NCBI GenBank assembly: GCA_039566865.1
Contig: CM076959.1
Coordinates: 19,886,501-19,950,500 of the forward strand
DNA: 64,000 nt
DNA from: Aurelia coerulea
Taxonomy: Eukaryota; Cnidaria; Scyphozoa; Semaeostomeae; Ulmaridae
Reading direction: 5' to 3'
Made by a program: the position numbers and the translations under genes. The notes beneath the pieces are model-generated. The model made no database searches and was not told the DNA's origin. It saw only the letters and a program-made list of their open reading frames with translations. Of this stretch, positions 46,994-59,100 are shown piece after piece (position 1 is the stretch's first letter; each line of letters opens with the position of its first letter).

Positions 46994-49280
46994 TCATAAA
47001 AGTACACAAGTAGCCGATCCAGGTCTTTGTTTTCGTTTTTCTTTCCTCAGTTCATATTTTGATCTCTCCAACTCTTCTTTTAATGCCTTTTCTCTTGCCT
47101 CATAATGTTCTTTAATCTCAGAAATGTCTCTCTCGATCTCTCTTCGATGCTCACGTAGACTAGCCTCGAGTTCATTCAGCTTATACAAAGAATCCAGCGC
47201 TATTTCTGTTTCTCGTATCCTGTCATGATCGACGAGATATTTCGAATATTGACGCTCGAACTTTCCACGTTGATCGAATTTTAGTTGTGCCCTGCAGTTA
47301 ACTACCGCTACTGACCTCTCTGTTACTTCCTGAAAGTAATCTGTACCACTCTGCACCCCTTTTACTACAATCTCATCTCTTGAATTGCTTTTTCTCTCGG
47401 TGTCCTTAGCTACTCCATCTTGTGGCATTACCACCTTTGCTACTCTGTCCTGTGCCATCATGTCCTGTGTGACTCTGTCTCTTGCCATATTATCCTGTGC
47501 AACTTTGTCTTCTGCAACAATGCCCTTTACTACATTGACCTCATTATCATTATCATCATTCTCATTTGCTAGTACTTTATCATGTTTGCACCAATCGATA
47601 ATCTGACTAGCTTTCAAGGGGCCTTGCACGCTTCCATCTCTCCTTACGAACACATCCCCCTTATCTGTCTCGTATAAACAACCAACTTTTTTGATCGGCG
47701 AATTGATACAGATCTCTAGCACTTTAAAACAGTGGTCGTTCTCATCTGTTGGTACGTAACCGGTATATGGTATAACCGGGATAAATTTAATGGAATACAA
47801 AGCAGGAAATACCGGAGGCTGGAATTTGCTGATAACACCATCGATTTGAAGTCGTGTTGCATCTTCTTGTCTTCTGTTGCATGGAACTCCGTAAACTTGA
47901 CCGTTATCTGCGACACCAATAAATAATTTTCCACCTATGGAAAGATAATTTGGTACTTGAGAGACTGGCAACCTATATACTGTACGGGGGGAGTCAAAAC
48001 GAGTTTACACGTTAAGCGGGCTGTGGAATAAAAAGTATGTGGCCGATATTCAAAACTAAGATGTTAGCCTATCAAACAAAGTTTAACTTAGATGAGAACA
48101 TTTTGTTTGGTAAAATCACTCATTTTTAAGACCTTAAAAATTAAAAAAATGACTGCAAGGGGTTTGTATGGGAACCGAGAATTCCACCTTTCATTCTGGT
48201 CCATGATTTACGTGCTATTGGAATTAAAATCAGGTAAATTTCAAAATGGATTTAAACATGTCCACCATTAAGTAATATGTTTGCTAATATTGTCTTCTTG
48301 ATTTCCGCGGACCAGTGACCTTTCGAATGAGGATTGTTTTTTACTTACCCGGTATATGGAAGATAATACATACCTTCGCTATTAAGAAAAGCACATGCAT
48401 ATTTCCTGACATGCTGAATCAAGCTTTTCTTGAGATATCGTCCACCTCCTCTTTTATATTCAGTTGTTCTATCTTCAGTTCGTAACAGCTGTCCCATCAA
48501 CAAATATTTGTCGTCAAGTGCATTATCACTCAGTGCATCCTGTCTATTGATTCTCATATTCGGAGCTGATTTGCTTACTTGTAGTCTTGGTGTGATTACT
48601 TTGTTTTGATTTGAACTTTCTAGAATGTTCTGTTCTTTCTTGTCACTGTCAGCTTCCTTCAAAACATGCTTCTCTCCTGTATCAAGCTCATTTCCTTCGA
48701 GCACGGTATTCTCTCTCTTATTTTCGTCGATTTCTGCTAGCACTTGCCTGTCATCCTTCTCCAAATTGATTCCTTCCAGAACCTTCTGCTCTTCTGTCAA
48801 CGACGCTGACTTCTTCTTTCTTCTGGACCTTCTTCTCCTTGGTTTATCCTTCTTGTTACAAAGCTTCAAAACTCTCTCCGGAAACGTAATCTCCATATCT
48901 TCATATCCGTCCAATCTCGTTATAAGTTTCTGCCGATCATGATCGTTCGCCAGGGCAACAAACATTTGTTTTTCTCTTCTCGGTCCTTGTCGAAACAACG
49001 AGAATTTATCGTCGGTTGATATCACACCCATGGACGCAAATAGTCTCTGTAATGTTTCAACGACTATTTCTCGGTCAACATCTGGGTGGATATTACCAAT
49101 GAACATCTCATATTGCTCGGCAACTGTACCGTTATTCGAAACCTCGGCGTTTGAATTCTCGTTTGGTTTGTTCTCGGTTTTCGTTAACATCGTCGGTATA
49201 CGCTCGGGCAATTCTATCACTGTTGGTCTGTTCGCTCGAAGTGTTACATTTGTAGGAAAGCAATTGTTTGATTCTGGCAT
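46994..49280 (-). CDS. SLFNL1: Schlafen-like protein 1 homologue with C-terminal CaaX box
   Basis: Two exons, 49280-48374 and 47934-46994, join in phase across a 439-bp intron and give 615 residues. An RRM-like fold lies at about residues 58-140 (YEMFIGNIHPDVDREIVVE). A basic linker follows (RRRRSRRKKK), then an acidic, repetitive stretch. The AlbA_2/Schlafen domain spans the intron (TEDRTTEYKRGGGRYLKKSL, YACAFLNSEGG, FIGVADNGQVYGV). A degenerate repeat of about 8 residues (DRVAQDMM-like) and a coiled coil (about 540-600) come after it. The protein ends CVLL, a CaaX motif that favours geranylgeranylation. Schlafen AlbA domains are linked to nucleic-acid binding and tRNA/rRNA cleavage, but activity cannot be judged here. 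ATG at 49278-49280 directly follows a possible acceptor (CTGCAG), so a 5' untranslated exon is likely. The subfamily name rests on domain order. Confidence 0.8.
47985..48352. mobile_element. Mariner-like MITE filling the Schlafen-like gene intron
   Basis: TA-CGGGGGGAGTCAAAA at the left and CTTACCCGG-TA at the right, 368 bp. The interior GGGCTGTGGAATAAAAAGTATGTGG matches the element at 60633-61276. It takes up 368 of the 439 bp of the only coding intron of this gene, ending 20 bp from the donor. Confidence 0.8.
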
Positions 49281-50004
49281 CCTGCAGTTTGAAGTTTCTC
49301 CGGTTCAGGTTTGCGGAGAGAATATCTTTTGCTGTCTTGGGAAGTTATTGACTTGACCTCGATTTGTTGAGTTAGAGTGCTTCTAGCAAAGAGAAAAATG
49401 CTATATGAAAAGGTCTTCTTATGATACTGAATTGGGAGATTGCTTTGAAAAGGAAACAATATTGAAAAGCACTGAAAGCTATTCTTGTCTAGCCTGCGTG
49501 CAGACTTTCTGGCACTCGACAGAGAACAGAGTTTGGTGTCCAAACGCACCTCACCAATTTAGCTATAATACTAAGTAACATTGGATTTTCGCGCTGCAAA
49601 ATCTAAGAAGATTTACAAATACATACATCAGTGATTTGCTAACGCAGGTCCATTTGTTAGCGCATCTCTTTCAATTTTATAAAGAAACTTTGTAAAAAAC
49701 TTACCGAATGTGACTGTGTTCTGCAACTGAATAACACTCTAATTTCATGAGACCCAGATTTCAGAACAACCTATCCTCTGTTTTGCTCAAAGTGACTGCC
49801 TGTTTCTCATTGCCCCTCAACCATTTTATTGCACAAAATATATTCCTCCTTTATGACGTCATATTGTGCAGCCTCTTTTTCGTGTGTTACCATTAGTGAC
49901 TTCCTTTGTTTGTTTCCTTGGCAACAACAAATGGGCCTAAATGAAAACAAACCTCAAGTGATTCAGAAGCATCAGTGTTTAGAAGGAAGTTTGTGAGGCG
50001 AAAG
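49281..50004. promoter_or_regulatory. Divergent promoter region with two X-box-like sites
   Basis: 724 bp separate the start codons of the Schlafen-like gene (-) and the axonemal-type gene (+). At 49912-49925 GTTTCCTTGGCAAC, and at 49886-49900 GTTACCATTAGTGAC, each resemble the RFX X-box GTNRCC-N(0-3)-RGYAAC with one mismatch. RFX factors drive ciliary genes in animals. A MITE-like end (TAGCCTGCGTGCAGAC) lies at 49494. Regulation is inferred, not shown. Confidence 0.45.
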
Positions 50005-53000
50005 ATGGCGCTTACAACGGAACCAAGAAATGATCTCCATCTCACTTCGACTGGTGTTGGACATAATTATCAAGAAAGCATGAAGTTTCCGCCAGATGGA
50101 TTTAAGGTGGGTATGAAAAAGTGCAGACCAAAACAGGCCATCGAAAAAAAACAGATAGGATACAGAGTGTTCTTCGTGCTGTTCCAAAATGGCCTAACTA
50201 AGAAAAACCTGAAAAACCTCTTCTCTTCTCTTGGAAACTTTTTTCTGAAGTTTATTTTCCATCAATTGTTATACATATCTACGTCAATCCGACAAACCAA
50301 ATGTATTTTAACAACAGAGAAAAGAAACGATGTAGACTAGAAATGATACGCAAAGTAGTTGTTGCATGCATTATTAACTTCATGTAAAGGAAGGGGGAAT
50401 TTAAAAATAACATTAAACGGAAGATAATTGGACTGCCTTTTTAGGCTAGTTTGCACTTTAGCGGACACACTTTTAACGTTTCTCCGTGTGTGAATTTTGT
50501 ACTGATTTTGGATCGAAAATGCATCAGTACTAAGATTAAAGTATACCAATTGAACCAGCGGGGGCTTGGGGGCGGTAGCCCCCAAAAATTTGGAGCAAAA
50601 CGAATTTATTGATTGCCGGTTCCTGCTGCAGTTTTAGGCCATATTTAAGTCATGTTGACGTTCTCCAGTAATTGCGAATTTGTCGAATTACGTTCTAATC
50701 TTGCATTATCCAATCAGATGATAGAATTCACATCACTATTGTTTAGAAAGCCAATCAGCAGTTAGTTCTAACAATACAATTCAATTCAACCTCTGTTTTC
50801 CTTGGAAACTGTGTCCGCCAAAGTGCATTTGTCCCCCTTTTTATTCCACAGAGAAAATTCCTGAATGTATTGCCTCCACCTTTGCAAAGAGAAGAGACCC
50901 TTGATCAGCATTCAACAACCACTGGAAAAGCACATAACTACAAACCATGTCATACTGTTTTATCAAACGCAATTCACAAGAAAGCAGCAGGACATTGGAA
51001 AGTTGGATATGTGGAAGATCTTATAAAGAAAGTAAGTGAGCTTCAGTATGTTGATTGGGAGAATATTCGTTCAGTGGGTTAACGGTGTCAAATGAGATGG
51101 AACTAGCAAAGTGTGAGAGTAACGTTATTCAGAATGGAAAACTGTTTTTCTTCATGTAGAAGTTTTCAAGTAAGTGTTAGAAATGGTCTAGATTGCACAT
51201 GAAAGCAGGAATTCTTTTCTAGATGGATTCCCCTCCTAACTTTTTACCACAGCTATTCTACAAATAAACCCTTTTCACCAATTCAGGAAGAAACATACGA
51301 GACTCTTATATGCCTCAGCAGATCCTCTCAAGAAAGCACTTAGAATTGATTCCATAACCAAAGTAACACAAAATTCCTTTACGGATGCATTTTAACACAT
51401 TTATTATGAGACTTTAGAGACTCATTTAAACTGTTTATATTCAATTGTTAAACAAAGAACAATTTCTATATTTTGTAGCTTCAAGTAAAACCCTGGAGGC
51501 AACCACTTACTATGGGAAATCAGTCATCAGAAATGCAAGGACAGTACACAGGGAAACCAGGTGTTTCTATGTCAAGACACTTTTGCAGTGATTTGCAACC
51601 ACCAACTTACAGACATCACAATACTGAAGGAAATTTAAAGGTAAAAATAATCTGCATTTATTTTCTTGTTTATTTGAAAATGAATCTGGCAAAATTGTTG
51701 ATGAATGAAACCTTTTAGATTTTCAGCAAGATCAAGTTTCATTTTATCAAAAGTCACTAAATCTGTTCGTTTCATTTTCCAGAAACTTGTCCCATCAACA
51801 CAAAATCCTGAGATGTTAGGAGATAAATATCTGGTATCGGACAGAGGAGTACTGACATATCATGGAGACATGTATCTAACTACTACGCAAAAAGATCACA
51901 GAGCATTTACAAAGTAAGCTTGTAAAATTAGATTTATCTAGTTTGCATTTTGTTGTATTTTTCAAAGAGAAGCATCATTAAAAACTCAAAAGACGTGGAG
52001 TTTTTAAGCAAGAATTAGCAATTCTGTGCAAGTTCAGTATGATTGATTTTAAGAATTTTGAATGTCAAGAATTGTTAATAACTTGAAAATGTTCTCAAGA
52101 AAATTGCTAGCAAATCTTTTCATGAATTAGATGTCTCTCTCTTTTTCAGAGTTGAGCAGAGTAAATATCCAAAGAAAAATTTTGGCACTTACTGGGAGTG
52201 TGAGGATTATCCAAAAGCATGGGGACATGGCTCAAAAACCAATCCATTACCACCTAATTCTGTACCAAAAGAAAAAGGACCAATGAGAGACCAAATTTGG
52301 TTCAAAACAGGGACAGTCGTACCAAGACTGCCAAAAAGCATGAAATTACTTCCTAACAAGTAAGTGAACAATTTTTCTTGTAATTGATTTCGAGTTTGCA
52401 GGGCTGAGAGAAAAATATAATTTCAGAAATATTTTCAACAATTATTCAGAAATGTTATTCGGTGAAAGGGTTTTTTGCAGTTGTGAGGATTTGTTTATAT
52501 CGGGGATCGTAGAGATTTGTCCTTATCAATAATGTTTTGTTCCGTGGGTTACTAGAAGGTTACCTTTGATATTTTGAGGCAGCTTTTTTAAAGGGAATAG
52601 ACATAGCTATATCGACAAGCTGCTATAAATAGGCTCAAGAAACGCCCACAAACCCATTGTTTCTTTTGCCACACAATAAAACGGCAGGCGTCAAAGTTGT
52701 TGAATACAATGGCTCATATTTTTAACTTAGCCCGGCCCAGCTTTTAACTATGTTGATTCCCTTTAAATTAAAGCTAGGGAAGCTAGGTTTGTTGGGAGTT
52801 TATTTCTACCGTTTAAATTGCAGTATGAAGCCTTTGCCTTGAACGTATTATAGTCAATCTCAAATTAGATGTCACCTGCAAATGCCCGCGAATAAGGACA
52901 ATAGAAGTGTTTTGCTAAGGAATTTTGCGTTGTCGCAAATCTCAGGTGACATCTAATTTGAGACGGACTTTGACGAAGGAGTCTTGTGTGAAATCTTCTG

Positions 53001-54406
53001 AAAGTTTGAGAACCTGTTAGTTGCCAAAACAACGCGTTCTAGAAACGGTAATTTGGTCAAAGAGAAGATGCTTGTTGAAACATTGCATCAAATTGAAGAT
53101 CATCGGGCCATACTTTTGTCTTTCGAATCTTAACAAAATCTTTTCACAACTCTCCATTTTCGAATTCTCTGATTTACAAATTCGTACTGTAAAACAATCT
53201 ACTGTTGTTGTCAGATCTTTGAAAGCACATCGCAAAAAAATCTACAGTATGTGACAATTCTCTTATTATGACTATGATTTTTTGCAGAGGAATGTGCTCA
53301 GAAGTGATGGCGAACTACGTAACACCAGATGAAGAAAAACGAGCAGAATTATTCACATCTACAGTTCCTACCCCTTGGACATTAAGCGGTAAGTAACTCA
53401 AAGATTTCAAGTTTTATATACAAGATATGACGTATGACGGCGTTGTTCAAATGAACTTTGACTGTAGAAGCAAGCATAGGCTCCAAATCTTTAACTCGGC
53501 GTAAAAAAGGTGGGTGTAAAATTCAATGACCTATTTCTTCTGATTGAATGGCTCCAAAGAAACTTTGGATACTTATCTATAATTCTACCGTTGGACTTTC
53601 CAGAAATTTTGAATATTTTTCGAAATTACAGCTTATCTAACATTTCAACTCATTTCAGGGTGTGACGCCATCAAATTTCTAAATCATAAACCAGGTGACA
53701 GTCTTTTGCTTGATACGACATTGTAGGCATTCATAAACTCTGGTTTTCTCAAAAATTATTTCATGTTGCGTCAAACGGTTTAGAAATTGCGATGGTTTTA
53801 AGTTTTTTGAAAAGTTTTCTTGAATTCTTGAAAAAGAAAAAAACACTCTAATTCTGAAAATATTGAAGATTTCAGAAAAGTCCAACGGTAGAATTATAGA
53901 GAAATAGCTAAAGTTTCTTTTAAATCATTCAGTTCAAAGAAATAGGTCACTGAATTTTACACCAGTCTTTTCAAAGATTTGGAACCTATGCTGTAGAAGC
54001 ATGCAAGGCTTGAGAAGGTTGACAAACTGGAAACATTCCTTCACGAGCTGATTTGAAACATTTTCGCGCTTGTCTGCTTGTGTTGTCTGCTGGTGTTCCA
54101 CCCCACTTTTCCCGGGTCGATATTTATTCTCACCAAAAATGATATAACAAACATTAGGTATACCGTTTAGCGACAAATTCTATTCTCTGGTCCACACTAC
54201 TTTATTGGGACTGGCTCCGCCCATCTCCGCCCTGTTGGTAGTAATGTATCTTCATGCTAAAATTACAAGTTTTTACGTTTACTCAGTAAACTAATGAACA
54301 GTTTAATTTATCCTCAGGTCCTGGACCAGATGACATTTTCAGCGTGCCAAAGATGTATCGAACTGAATATCAATATTATGGCAGTAACAAGCATATCACT
54401 GTATGA
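50005..54406 (+). CDS. Predicted axonemal/ciliary microtubule-associated protein
   Basis: Seven exons join in phase: 50005-50106, 50852-51031, 51479-51640, 51783-51913, 52150-52359, 53288-53388 and 54318-54406 (TGA), giving 324 residues. The protein is soluble and basic, with no signal peptide or membrane segment. It is rich in Tyr, His, Pro and Thr and has recurring short phrases: STGVGHNYQ, TTGKAHNYKP, TTQKDHRAF, KNFGTYWECEDY, EYQYYGSNKH. This style is typical of microtubule inner proteins and SAXO-like sperm-tail proteins, but I cannot match it to a named family, so the function is inference. The X-box-like sites upstream support a ciliary role. ATG 50005 follows GGCGAAAG. AATAAA occurs at 54645. 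Confidence 0.75.
52592..52762 (+). mobile_element. TTAA-type MITE, 171 bp, copy 2
   Basis: TTAA (52588-52591), AGGGAATAGACATAG, interior, CTATGTTGATTCCCT, TTAA (52763-52766). It has the same length as 35178-35348 and only scattered substitutions. It lies in intron 5 of the axonemal-type gene. Confidence 0.88.
52853..52968. mobile_element. Short inverted-repeat element (CTCAAATTAGATGTCACCTG ends)
   Basis: CTCAAATTAGATGTCACCTG on the left is mirrored perfectly by CAGGTGACATCTAATTTGAG on the right, around a spacer of about 65 bp. It totals 116 bp, is non-coding and lies in the same intron as the 171-bp MITE. Confidence 0.7.
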
Positions 54407-56198
54407 ATTTAATTTTCATCCAATTTTTGTAAAATTTTAGAATAATTTTTAAGTAACTAATAATGAATTTTGTTTTGTTGTATTTACATGTAAGGAATGG
54501 TATGGTAGTGACTTTTTGTAAGACTTAAGTGAATTGATAATCTCAACTCTAATGATATGATATGCTTCTATCTTTGCATTTCCACTCCTGTTACTGAACG
54601 ATTTTCCGAAAAGATTTCTTGTTACCTACACACTAAAGAACTCCAATAAACTGTCATCCTTGCACGACAAGCCTTATCCATCACATCACAATTAATTATT
54701 GTGTTTCACATCCAAAAACTCCAACTATCTCTTATTCAAATCCATTCATTCCTCGACCCTCAATTCTCTGGAATAACCTTCCCAGGGTCCCAGGGCTGTA
54801 TATTTTGGACGTCTCATTGAAAATTAGACCCAAGGCTCTAGGGTAAAGCTCCTTAATAAATTTAAATATGAACTAGTCTATGAACGTACACAAATAAGCT
54901 AGGGAAGGGTTAGCCTGCGCCCTGCATGCAGCCTCAACTCCTGTTGAGGCTGCGCGCAGGCTAGGGAAAGGTCAAGTCCTCGCCCGACAAGGCGAAGCAG
55001 TTACAGTAGGGCCCCGAATTTTAGAAGAAACAACCTTAAAAGAAACTTTTAGGCTACTGACAAATAATTAGCCTCCCTACTCAAAAGAAACTCTTGAGGC
55101 TCATACCAAATATAGACTTTCTTGTGTTTTAATTGACAATATTAGGTCCTGGTCTGATGGCCCGGGAGTATTTCAGCATTCCATTGCCGGGATTCCACTT
55201 CATGCAGGGTTCATAAGAAATCGCTACCAAGATATCCTAAATATAACAGATTTTTACCTAAATTTTAACTGATGGTCTTGACAATCAATTCATTTCATTG
55301 ATAACATACACATATGGCTGATAGGTCTATAGATAGCCCCAATCTGTTGTAACATATTTTCCAGGACTTTTCAGAAATGAAATTAGAAACAGAAACTGTC
55401 AGCCTGATAAATGAAAGGTAGAAACATTTTAGGCCAATGTATGAAAAGTGGTTTCTTAAATGCGGGGCCTTACTGTATGAGCTTGTATCGGTTCTGAAGA
55501 ATAGATTTCATGACGTTAGCGCACCCAGGCAACCAGTTATTTGCTCTCTCTCTCTCTCTCTATTTTGATTTGATTGAGTGCGCTTAGAGGTGTGAAATCC
55601 ATTTTTCAGAAAGGCACATTTGCGTCGGTGTTAACACTGTTAACGGTTCCTTTGATCATAAATGATTAGGAGGAGAAAACCCCGTTTACAATAATGTTTA
55701 TAACAACTTCCAAGTTCCAAAACATGTGAAAATGCGAGCAGGAGGGAAGCCCCTATTATGAGATCATTTTTAGCAACACCTGCGACCATGTTGCAACCGC
55801 ATTGCAACCATTATTAGTCGCCTACAAACAATCATTTGGGCATGTCAAGGTGTTAATTGTTCCTTTGATCGCAAAGAATCAAGTGGCGAAAACCTCTCCC
55901 CAGGTTACAATGGCTGTGGTCACACTGGGCTGTTTTATCTTTTCAAAACAACTTTTGTGAAACAAAAGTAATAGCTGTGTAGTGACCGGTCTCAAGATCA
56001 TCGCAGGTGTTCCTGAAGTGGTCTCAAAGGGTGACAAAAACTCCTGACCACGTGACCCAAAAGGCAAACAATCCAATGCGCGCGCTTTCAATTCGCTTCG
56101 TGCATTCATGCGATAAAGATGGCGGTTGAGATTCACAGCGAAGGGTAGTTCACTTTAAACTCAAATTTAAATGCTTAATTAACAAATACACAGTATTA
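54407..56198. other. Intergenic between the axonemal-type gene and SETDB1
   Basis: Contains the poly(A) signal at 54645-54650, a short hairpin with GCCTGCGC/GCGCAGGC ends at 54911-54963 and a (CT)n run at 55541-55561. Two diverged copies of a sequence with TTCCTTTGATC(A/G)(T/C)AAA lie near 55650 and 55860. The SETDB1 promoter must lie at its right end. There is no TATA box, and AAGATGGCGGTTGAG at 56117 resembles a YY1-type ATGGCGG element common at start sites. Confidence 0.4.
54645..54650 (+). promoter_or_regulatory. Poly(A) signal of the axonemal-type gene
   Basis: AATAAA 239 bp after the TGA at 54404-54406. It is the only canonical hexamer nearby. Confidence 0.55.
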
Positions 56199-59100
56199 AT
56201 GGTAGGCCTAAACAAAGAAGAAACAATGAATAATAGTTTAGAAGAAGAAATTGAAGAGATCGTCGATAAACAGTTGCAAGAATTAGGTTTTATTGACCTG
56301 TGTACGCGGTGAGTATGAACGGGCCTAGGCGTGTGTTTCAACAATAGAATACTGCACATGAACACACTTGACAATAGAAAAACAAATGTCTGTTTTGCTT
56401 TCATAGTGCTATTTTTCACAACGTATTTTTAGACTTACAAAGTGTGCATCACATGTAAGGTAATAACATGATAGTAGATGCCTAACACAGGCCGAGGATA
56501 TTGAAGAAACCAAAATTTTTAGGGTTTTAAATCGACTTATTCAAGCAAAAGACAGATCAGTTCAGTTTTCATATTTTAAATTCACTGCATACACATACAG
56601 TTTATCAACGATGACCTCATGCAAACAAATAACTGTACAATAACAACAATACTACAGAAAATTACTAAAAAACTAAACTCACTAAAACTAGAGGGGTGTC
56701 GCCCTGATTGAGGGTAAACGCATTTTGACCAGTTTTCACTATGTTGTCCGTCTGTAGCAGAATAACGCGAGTTGGGCCGAGCTAGAATCAGAATGCTTGT
56801 GAAAATATCTCATTGACAACATTTACTAAATCTTTGCTTGTTTTTGTTGAATAAAATTCCATCCACAAACAGAGAGAAAGTGTTTAAAGAATCTCACCCG
56901 AGAACTGAGCTGTGAGTATCCGCCATTTTCATTTCAAATCTTATTGCAGTGTTTTGTTTTTGCTTGTTTTCTTGGCGTTATTTGAACTTTCCCAACAAAA
57001 AAATGGCCGCAGAGCAAGCCAAGCGTGTCTAGAAGAAGTACTTCACGTAACATGTGAATTACAAAATCCGTTTCCGCCACGATGGGTTTCTCTTTTTAAG
57101 CCGTTTGATTGGCCTAAAGTCGCCCTGATTGAGGGCATTGTGGTATCTTCCGGTTTTTGAACAAAATCTGCGCTACCAAAGCACCACAGGCGACCTATAT
57201 TTGTGGTAAAAGGACAATTTACGGCACAAAAATAGGTTGATTCTATTGAAAGACTGGAAAAATATTTTTCAATATTAGACTACAAGAATGTATGACAATA
57301 TTACAGAAAATGATTAATACATCAACCAGTCTGCAGTGTATGGCAGTTCTCGATGAGATCTTGCGCATGCAGATCAACAAAGCAATGGCATGCTTGCGTG
57401 CAAGGACTCTGATTCCTTTGTTTTCAAAGTAGTGAAAAAAAGATCTCGTTCAAAATCGGCGTGCACACAAAATTTTTGAAAAAAATCTCGTGTGTGCAGC
57501 TGCCACACTGCAGACTGGTACATCAATCTCAATACAACAGCAAATTGATACAATGTGTATGTAAGGAACGAAGATTAGATGAGGTTTCTTGCAGCCAAAA
57601 GTGCATTTATTCAGAACAGAAGTACATTCATGGTCCTGCAAAAATGATTGGAAGGAAAATGATAAAAGCAACTGTTGCTATTGTATTGTGTTTTCTTACT
57701 AATAAAATGTGTATTGTGCATGGCAGAAATTGTGGGGGTCTGGGGGCAGTTATCCCCTGATTCTTACCACAAATAATGATGAATTTGTTGGAAGTTTTAA
57801 GCTTGAGTTACCTAAAATACAAGTACAGTAGGCTTGAATGGCCATTTTCTTCGTGGTTGCCTCCTGCCAGTTGAAAACTGAATTCCCCGCTATCCTATAC
57901 ACATGAATATGAAATAATTGGAAAAGCTGCTGACCTCGTATGGAAGTATTTATCAGTGAAAACTCTCCTACTGTGCTCAAGTAGCCATTCACTTTTATGA
58001 CATACTTGATAAATATTGATGAATAAAGGGAAGTGCTGTGGGATTGCACAGTGGAAAACTGGCAATTATGGAGGAAGGTTAGGCTACGGGGGGCGTTCAG
58101 TAAGTTTCCTGATGAGAAAAAATAATATTTATTAAACTGACTGAAATTGTTGGTCTACATCTTTTCAAAGTACTCTCAAGCACTCTCCCTATTTGATCAA
58201 TATTCGCAAAATACAAATCCAGGGGGTATTGTCTCAGATAGAATGCATCATCAAATCCTATTGTTGTCAAGCAAAAAATCATTCTTTTCCCCAAAATTGG
58301 GGAGGAGCACACCCTCCCCCCTCACCACCAGTGTCTACCACTGGAAATTGGCAAATTGCATATTGACACTCTTGACATTTTTCAAAATCGTGATGCCTTA
58401 TTCGTATCTCCTTTTATAAACAGGATAGCACAGAAAGTTGTGGAAAAGGTTCAGAAAATTGATGGTAAGTGTTCTAATTTTAAAATGTGTAAAGGTACTT
58501 GTTTTGTTGTGAAATGATAAATAAACTTACATAATTTAGTGGCACACAAGTATGCCATGTCCAGATAAATTTTGTCAAGCAGTTTATGCAAATTCAACTA
58601 ACATTGTTTTTAGGGGGTTTATACCCACTTTAGGTCAAGTGACTGTACACTTGGGAAATGATAAATATCTGTTAATGCAGTCAGTTCTGACATCATAGTT
58701 TTTATGGTACGAAGCTCTTATCTTGTATGAAAAGAAAATTTCCTCAAGGTTACAATCACATGATCTTCGACAATGTTAAAGATGAATTTGCCCGTAGCTA
58801 AAAAATTAGCACCTCTATTTTCTTTCACCAGCCATTTTGATATGAAATTTGCTCCCAAGAACAAACCACTTTATATGCAGCCCTAATAACAAGAAAGAAA
58901 TCAATCCCACTAGACTGTTGTCTCTATTGATTTGGCACAGAAGTTTCCAAACAGAGCAAACAAAAATTCCTTGCCAAGGATTCTAAATACATATATATAT
59001 ATATATATGGATCAAGATTCTAAACTTCTGATATTATGTTACTTTCATCTTTTCCTTTCATTTGTAGAGGAGCACAGCATCATAAAGACTGAGTTGAATG

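Noticed and set aside
54911..54963. Hairpin resembling a bacterial-type terminator
   Set aside because: The genome is animal. The GCCTGCGC/GCGCAGGC stem matches the termini of the MITE at 2642-3048 and is better read as a transposon remnant.
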